A DNA stretch of 64,000 bases, taken from positions 124,001 through 188,000 of the forward strand of contig JAEYDD010000026.1 in NCBI GenBank assembly GCA_023404095.1, read 5' to 3'. The notes under the pieces were generated by a model that did not search any database, was not told the DNA's origin, and saw nothing but the letters and a program-made list of their open reading frames with translations. Source of the stretch: Pseudomonadota bacterium (GTDB taxonomy: Bacteria > Pseudomonadota > Alphaproteobacteria > Rhizobiales > Rhizobiaceae). Shown here in pieces: positions 59,584 to 64,000 of the stretch (the first letter of the stretch is position 1; the number at the start of each line of letters is the position of its first letter). The position numbers and the translations under genes are program-made.

Positions 59584-59903
59584 GCGAGCGCTCTGTGCCG
59601 CCACACAAGGCGCGCGAAAGACACTTCGCCCGCCCGACTGGACCGTGGCGGCCTGAGATGCGGGGCTGTGACTTTGCGGACGCAGCCTCCTCCAAGGCCC
59701 GTTCAGGCCCTGACTTTCCGACCGGGTCCACTAGATATCATGGGCGTCTCGCCTGCCGCGCGGCCTGCAGACGTGCGCAAAAATTGACCGAAAGGGAAAA
59801 ATTTTTTGCATCTGCCGGTTTCGAGCGCAGTTTTCTGCGCTCCGTGCGACCGAAATTTCTGCGATCTAATGATCACCAGCCAATATCAGATACGGAGATC
59901 GAC
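59584..59903. promoter_or_regulatory. upstream region of the amino-acid ABC operon with hairpin
   Basis: A 320-base gap without a gene. It contains the inverted repeat GAGCGCAG-TTTT-CTGCGCTC at 59823-59842, eight perfect pairs, 62 bases before the binding-protein start. A weak TTGACC (59784-59789) with a TTGCAT about 16 bases later lies just upstream, so the hairpin would be in the leader RNA. An operator or attenuator is possible. Confidence 0.45.
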
Positions 59904-60677
59904 ATGTCCTGGTTCAAGACCCTTGCCGCTGCTACCCTCCTACAGGCGGCCTTCCTGCTTCCGGCACATGCCGGCGAAAACCTCGCTGAGATCCAGTCCG
60001 CCGGCGTCCTCAAGATCGGCACGGAAGGCACCTACGCCCCGTTCACCTATCATGACAAGTCGGGCAAGCTCGTCGGCTTCGACGTCGAGATCGGCGAGGC
60101 GGTCGCCAACCGCCTGGGCGTCAAGGCCGAGTTCCTGGAGGGCAAGTGGGACGGGCTGATCGCCGGTCTCGACGCCAAGCGCTATGACGCGGTGATCAAC
60201 CAGGTCGGCATCACCGATGCGCGCAAGCAGAAGTACGATTTCTCCGACCCCTATATCGCTTCGAAGGCCGTGCTCATTGTTCGCGCGGACGACGATAGCA
60301 TCAAGGGCTTCGCCGATCTGAAGGGCAAGAAGTCCGCCCAGTCGCTGACCTCCAATTTCGGCAAGCTTGCGCAGGAAAACGGGGCCGAGCTCGTCGGTAC
60401 CGACGGCTTCGACCAGTCCATCCAGCTGGTGCTGACAGGCCGCGCCGACGCGACGATCAACGACAGCCTCTCCTTCCTTGATTTCAAGAAGCAGAAGCCG
60501 GACGCAAACGTGAAGATCGTGGCCGAACAGACGGGCGCCGACTACTCCGGGATTATCGTGCGCAAGGGCGAGCCCGAACTGGTCGAGGCATTGAACAAGG
60601 CACTGGCCGAGATCAAGGCCGACGGCACCTATCAGAAGATTTCCGACAAGTATTTCGGCCAGGACGTCTCCAAGTAA
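59904..60677 (+). CDS. polar amino-acid ABC transporter substrate-binding protein (cystine type)
   Basis: A 257-residue family 3 periplasmic binding protein. Signal peptide ends at PAHA-GENLAEI. Core motifs: LKIGTEGTYAPFTYHD, LVGFDVEIGEAVA, EGKWDGLIAGLDAKRYDAVIN, DFSDPYIASK and LTGRADATINDSLSFLD. The pattern fits the cystine/polar amino-acid group (FliY/TcyJ). ATG at 59904 has GGAG seven bases before it; the frame is open to 59595. Followed by a permease and an ATPase. Confidence 0.9.
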   Translation: MSWFKTLAAATLLQAAFLLPAHAGENLAEIQSAGVLKIGTEGTYAPFTYHDKSGKLVGFDVEIGEAVANRLGVKAEFLEGKWDGLIAGLDAKRYDAVINQVGITDARKQKYDFSDPYIASKAVLIVRADDDSIKGFADLKGKKSAQSLTSNFGKLAQENGAELVGTDGFDQSIQLVLTGRADATINDSLSFLDFKKQKPDANVKIVAEQTGADYSGIIVRKGEPELVEALNKALAEIKADGTYQKISDKYFGQDVSK

Positions 60678-60698
60678 GCCTCCCAGATCTCGATTGAA

Positions 60699-60726
60699 CC
60701 CCGGAGCACGGATCGTGTTTCTGGGG
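60699..60726 (+). promoter_or_regulatory. intercistronic hairpin after the amino-acid binding protein
   Basis: About 12 paired bases with one bulge and two G-U pairs, loop GAT, 21 bases after the binding-protein stop. Expected role is to keep binding-protein mRNA abundant relative to the permease genes. Confidence 0.5.
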
Positions 60727-60856
60727 CCCCTGCTTGTCGCCGAACCGCTGCCTCTCGAAAACGAGGTGACGGGGCCGGCGCTCCTCCTGTAGATTGCCCG
60801 CATTTCGCAGCTTTCGCGTCGGTTCACATGTCCGGCGCCTGTTTCCGAGGTCCGCC

Positions 60857-61537
60857 TTGCCGCACTGGCTTCAACTGATGCTCGAATCGCTCGGCCCGCT
60901 TCTGTGGGCCGGCCTCATTTTCACGGTTCCGCTGACGCTTCTTTCGTTCGCCTTTGGTCTGTCGCTCGGGCTGCTCGTTGCGATCGTTCGCCTGTTCGCG
61001 CCCGCACCGTTCGTGGCGATCGCCCGCTTCTACGTGTGGATCTTTCGCGGAACACCGTTGCTGGTGCAGTTGTTCGTGATTTTCTACGGACTACCGAGCA
61101 TCGGCATACTGCTCGATGCGTTTCCAGCGGCCCTCATCGGCTTCACGCTCAACATCGGCGCCTATACGTCGGAGATCATTCGTGCGGTCATCGCCTCGGT
61201 GCCGCGCGGTCAGTGGGAGGCATCCTATTCGATCGGCATGACCTGGGGGCAGGCGATGCGCCGCACGATCCTGCCCCAGGCGGGCCGCACTGCGGTGCCG
61301 CCGCTTTCCAACACCTTCATATCGCTCGTAAAGGACACGTCGCTTGCAGCGGCAATCACCGTCCCGGAACTTTTCCAGACGGCGCAGCGCATCGTCGCCA
61401 CCACCTACGAACCGCTGATCCTCTACATCCTCGCAGCGCTGGTCTACCTCGCCATGAGTTCTGTACTCTCCGCATTGCAGGTGCGGCTGGAGAAACGTTT
61501 TGCCCGCTACGGCGGCTTCCTGGAGGCACGCGCGTGA
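60857..61537 (+). CDS. polar amino-acid ABC transporter permease
   Basis: A 226-residue HisM/GlnP-type permease from a TTG start with GAGG seven bases upstream; the ATG at 60794 adds 21 residues without membrane character. The EAA motif reads VPRGQWEASYSIGMTWGQAMRRTILPQA and the N-terminal block has FRGTPLLVQLFVIFYGLP. A single permease gene suggests a homodimeric channel. The stop overlaps the GTG of the ATPase gene. Confidence 0.9.
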   Translation: MPHWLQLMLESLGPLLWAGLIFTVPLTLLSFAFGLSLGLLVAIVRLFAPAPFVAIARFYVWIFRGTPLLVQLFVIFYGLPSIGILLDAFPAALIGFTLNIGAYTSEIIRAVIASVPRGQWEASYSIGMTWGQAMRRTILPQAGRTAVPPLSNTFISLVKDTSLAAAITVPELFQTAQRIVATTYEPLILYILAALVYLAMSSVLSALQVRLEKRFARYGGFLEARA

Positions 61538-62295
61538 TAGAGCTGGCGAACATCGAGAAGCGCTTCGGCGACAATGTCGTGCTGAAGGACGTCAGCGTCG
61601 ACATGCCCGAAGGCACGGTAACCGCGCTCGTCGGGCCATCCGGCGGAGGAAAGAGCACGCTGCTGCGTTGCGTCAATCTGTTGGAGACGCCGACAAGCGG
61701 TTCGGTGCGTATCGGCGAGGAGGTGCTGACCTTTTCGCCAGGTACGCGGGTCGGCTGGGCCGACATCCAGCGCCTGCGTCGGCAGACGGGCATGGTGTTC
61801 CAGAATTTCCAGCTTTTCCCCCATCGTACCGCGGTGGAGAATGTGATGGAGGGGCTGGTGACCGTCCTGCGGTGGCCAGCGGAACGCGCGCGGGCGCGGG
61901 CGATGGAGCTGCTTGAAAAAGTCGGGATGGCGCACAAGGCAGACGCGTGGCCGGCGACCCTCTCCGGTGGACAGCAGCAGCGCGTGGCGATCGCTCGCGC
62001 GCTCGCGCCTTCGCCGCGTGTGCTCCTGTGCGACGAGCCGACCTCGGCGCTCGACCCTGAGCTGGCGGAAGAAGTGGTGGATGTTCTCGGTCGCCTCGCC
62101 CGCGAAGGCACGACGATGATGATGGCCACGCACGACCTGCGGCTTGCCTCCCGCGTCGCCGACAAGGTGGTGTTCCTCGATGGCGGCTCCATCGTGGAAA
62201 GCGGCCCGCCGGGCAAGATTTTCTCACAGCCGGAGCGCGAACGCACCAAGCGCTTCATCGCCTCTCTGAATGTCGCGGCCGATTATGTGATCTGA
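61534..62295 (+). CDS. polar amino-acid ABC transporter ATPase
   Basis: A 253-residue ABC ATPase from GTG 61534 (GGAGG eight bases upstream): Walker A GPSGGGKST, Q-loop VFQNFQLFPHRTAVENV, signature LSGGQQQRVAIARAL, Walker B VLLCDEPTSALDPE and switch His in MMATHDL. Typical HisP/GlnQ group. The first codon overlaps the permease stop. A much longer frame from 60904 runs through the permease out of frame and is discarded. Confidence 0.93.
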   Translation: MIELANIEKRFGDNVVLKDVSVDMPEGTVTALVGPSGGGKSTLLRCVNLLETPTSGSVRIGEEVLTFSPGTRVGWADIQRLRRQTGMVFQNFQLFPHRTAVENVMEGLVTVLRWPAERARARAMELLEKVGMAHKADAWPATLSGGQQQRVAIARALAPSPRVLLCDEPTSALDPELAEEVVDVLGRLAREGTTMMMATHDLRLASRVADKVVFLDGGSIVESGPPGKIFSQPERERTKRFIASLNVAADYVI

Positions 62296-62375
62296 ACCGG
62301 CTTCAGGGGTGCTGCCAATCGGCGAAAGAAAACGCTTCGTTTGCTTTCGTTGAGCGAGTCGGACATCGTGCCGCC

Positions 62376-63494
62376 ATGCATTACGACACGCGCAATCTCG
62401 ATCTCGCGGCCCTCTTTCTGCCCTGCTGCAGGGCGGTGGAGGCGCTGGCGCGGATGGACGAGCGCGTCCTGCGTTCCACGATCCGCCAGGGGTTTCTGCA
62501 GCGACAGGACTTTCAGGACGCCGCGGCCTCTCTTTGGGTCGATGGCGAACTGGTGCATGTGGAGGATCTCGTCCTGCACGATGCGCGCATGGATGTGCGC
62601 ACGCCCACCCATGAACTGACGATCGCCCATTCGGTACTTCGCGTGCGGCGCCAGATTTTCGATCAGCCGCCGCCGTGGGCGCTGACGGCTGCGGGGCTAG
62701 CCCGCCTGCGCGGACGGGCTGAGGCAGAGCGGAGCAGCGCCATGGGGGTATCGGATCCGCCGACGCTGGATGGAGTTGTGGTCGCAAATGGCGACCGCGA
62801 CGACGCAGCGGATGATGAGGCGGGCGCCGAGTTTGCCGAGATCGACGCGCTGCTGGCGCGCAGCAGCGCCGTGCTTGATGGGGTGATCGCACCTTCGGCG
62901 CGCACCGGACGTTCCGAGCGCGATCCGCTGGTCTACGATGCCGATTGGGATGAGGAGGAGCGACTGGCGGAATGGCGGACGGTGTTTGCACAAACGGCAG
63001 CTCTGCCTGCCGTTCTGCGCGCGGCGCTTCTGCTTGATGCCTGGAACAGGTTGCAGGTTCTTCAGCATATTCCGTGGCTTGGTCGCCAGCTTGTTGCTTC
63101 GTTCCTCAGAAGAGAGGCGAGTACCGGAGCCCATCTCGCCGCCGTCAATGCCGGCTTGCGCGCGGTCGCGCGCGAACGCCGTCACGCCCCGGATCGCCAG
63201 ACGCGGTTGCTGGCGATCCTCGAAGGTTTCGAACTGGCATCCGAACTGGGGTTGAAAACGCATGATCGGCTGGTTCTGGCAAAGCTGCAGCTGGAGCGAC
63301 GACTGGTCGGAAAACGCGCCAATTCGAAACTGCCCAGGCTTGTTGATCTCGTCATCGCGCGTCCGGTGGTATCCGCCGGCATCATCGCCAAGGAACTCGG
63401 GGTCACCCCGCAGGGCGCACTCGGCCTTGCCGCCGAGCTGCAGCTTCGCGAAATCACCGGCCGCGAACGCTTCCGCGCCTGGAGTATCCTCTGA
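62376..63494 (+). CDS. DUF1612 / RHE_PE00001-family DNA-binding-like protein
   Basis: A 372-residue protein whose overall plan matches the Rhizobiales family annotated from a Rhizobium etli plasmid gene (RHE_PE00001): a YDTRNLDLAALFLPCCRAVEAL opening, VEDLVLHDARMDVRTPTHEL, a conserved central WRTVFAQTAALPAVLRAALLLDAWNRL with GRQLVASFL, and a C-terminal winged-helix LVDLVIARPVVSAGIIAKELGVTPQGALGL. The family is frequent on rhizobial plasmids and genomic islands. Role unknown; the C-terminal helix-turn-helix suggests DNA binding. Confidence 0.85.
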   Translation: MHYDTRNLDLAALFLPCCRAVEALARMDERVLRSTIRQGFLQRQDFQDAAASLWVDGELVHVEDLVLHDARMDVRTPTHELTIAHSVLRVRRQIFDQPPPWALTAAGLARLRGRAEAERSSAMGVSDPPTLDGVVVANGDRDDAADDEAGAEFAEIDALLARSSAVLDGVIAPSARTGRSERDPLVYDADWDEEERLAEWRTVFAQTAALPAVLRAALLLDAWNRLQVLQHIPWLGRQLVASFLRREASTGAHLAAVNAGLRAVARERRHAPDRQTRLLAILEGFELASELGLKTHDRLVLAKLQLERRLVGKRANSKLPRLVDLVIARPVVSAGIIAKELGVTPQGALGLAAELQLREITGRERFRAWSIL

Positions 63495-63511
63495 CCGGCG
63501 ACGAAGCCCCA

Positions 63512-64000
63512 TCACCGGTCCCGGAAGGGGATCGGCGCATAAATCTCGATGATCTGCAGGGGCGCGTCTCCAGGCGGTTGTTCGGCGAACACCCGGTCTG
63601 GGTCGATCGTGTCTTCGGCCTCCGGAGGGAAGAATGCGCGCCAGGCATCCGTACGCCATGCAGCGATATCCTTGTCCGCCACCGTTGGTTTTCCGGTACG
63701 CACGGTCAGGATGCGGCCGTAGAGCGGACCTTTTTCCGGAGGCACCGGCCCATTTTCCGGCTCGAAGGGTTCTAGTGTGATGTTGCCGCTGCCGTCCGCC
63801 CGGCCGTCCGGGGAATGATAGAGGCCGACGTAGGCTTCGTCGGTTCCGCCCGCGCCGTTGGCGATCCCGGCAGTGACCAGGAGCAGGTTGAACAGCCCTT
63901 GGTCCATATGGCCGGCAGCCCGCTCCTTTCCAAGTCCGTTCGTTGCGAGCCAGCCGCCTGCCGCAGCGAGCAGCAGCTTTGCTGTGTCTTGTGGATGGAG
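63512..64000 (-). CDS. unknown protein, 5' end cut by window edge
   Basis: The frame is open from base 64000 to a TGA at 63512, so at least 162 residues are visible and the internal ATG at 63907 is probably not the real start. The visible part has a hydrophobic helix-like DTAKLLLAAAGGWLATNG, then MDQGLFNLLLVTAGIANGAGG and an acidic, proline-rich C-terminal half with strand-like segments (GRILTVRTGKPTVADKDI). I do not recognise the family. Convergent with the DUF1612 gene and 17 bases from its end. Confidence 0.6.
   Translation of the reverse strand, partial: LHPQDTAKLLLAAAGGWLATNGLGKERAAGHMDQGLFNLLLVTAGIANGAGGTDEAYVGLYHSPDGRADGSGNITLEPFEPENGPVPPEKGPLYGRILTVRTGKPTVADKDIAAWRTDAWRAFFPPEAEDTIDPDRVFAEQPPGDAPLQIIEIYAPIPFRDR

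Noticed and set aside
60904..62295. 463-residue version of the ABC ATPase
   Set aside because: The first 210 codons are the permease in another frame; GTG at 61534 has a good ribosome site and overlaps the permease stop.

Overview
The window looks like chromosomal or chromid DNA of a Rhizobiaceae member (Sinorhizobium/Ensifer, Shinella or Agrobacterium-Rhizobium relatives). The main evidence is a nearly complete succinoglycan (EPS I) exo cluster in Sinorhizobium meliloti-like gene order, an Agrobacterium-type galacturonate cluster (kdgD-gci-gli-TRAP-udh), a DUF1612 / RHE_PE00001-family gene and a DUF1127 micro-ORF. The DNA is GC-rich with tightly packed operons. I saw no rRNA, tRNA, CRISPR array, insertion sequence or prophage.

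Layout. 1-2218: two tandem basic amino-acid/polyamine antiporter paralogues on the minus strand, the first cut by the window edge. 2540-3682: a lipoprotein-type alpha/beta hydrolase. 3821-9374: a seven-gene Mrp/Mbh-like cation/proton antiporter operon with an unusual subunit architecture: MrpA is dispersed, MbhE is fused to MrpB, and two antiporter modules form one 1035-residue protein. 9420-11788: four small envelope genes.

11930-32015: the exo cluster. exoHKLAMONP is one minus-strand operon; exoT (minus), exoWV (plus), exoU and exoX (minus) and exoYFQZ (plus) follow. Together they would make the UDP-glucose precursor (ExoN), build the lipid-linked octasaccharide (ExoY/F, A, L, M, O, U, W), decorate it (ExoV pyruvyl, ExoH succinyl, ExoZ acetyl), flip, polymerise and export it (ExoT, Q, P, F), trim it (ExoK) and restrain synthesis (ExoX). 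exoI and exoB are not in the window.

32194-39784: a GntR regulator and a complete route from D-galacturonate/D-glucuronate to alpha-ketoglutarate semialdehyde, with a TRAP uptake system and a shared inverted operator motif. 39990-45846: a DUF1127 protein, a TonB-dependent siderophore receptor preceded by a TGA-N9-TCA iron-operator-like site, an AraC regulator, an ABC exporter and a WGR protein. 46037-50545: homogentisate catabolism (hmgA, fahA, maiA, MarR regulator). 50654-54533: gabD and gabT, divergent from a MerR+XRE+cupin regulator with two operator-like repeats between them. 54584-58753: a lone ABC binding protein, a Zn/Cd/Pb P-type ATPase and its divergent MerR regulator with a textbook 19-bp-spacer promoter. 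58818-62295: two small genes and a polar amino-acid ABC transporter. 62376-64000: a DUF1612 gene and a truncated unknown gene.

All calls come from reading sequence and translations; no homology search was run. Gene names inside the exo and uronate clusters rest partly on synteny.
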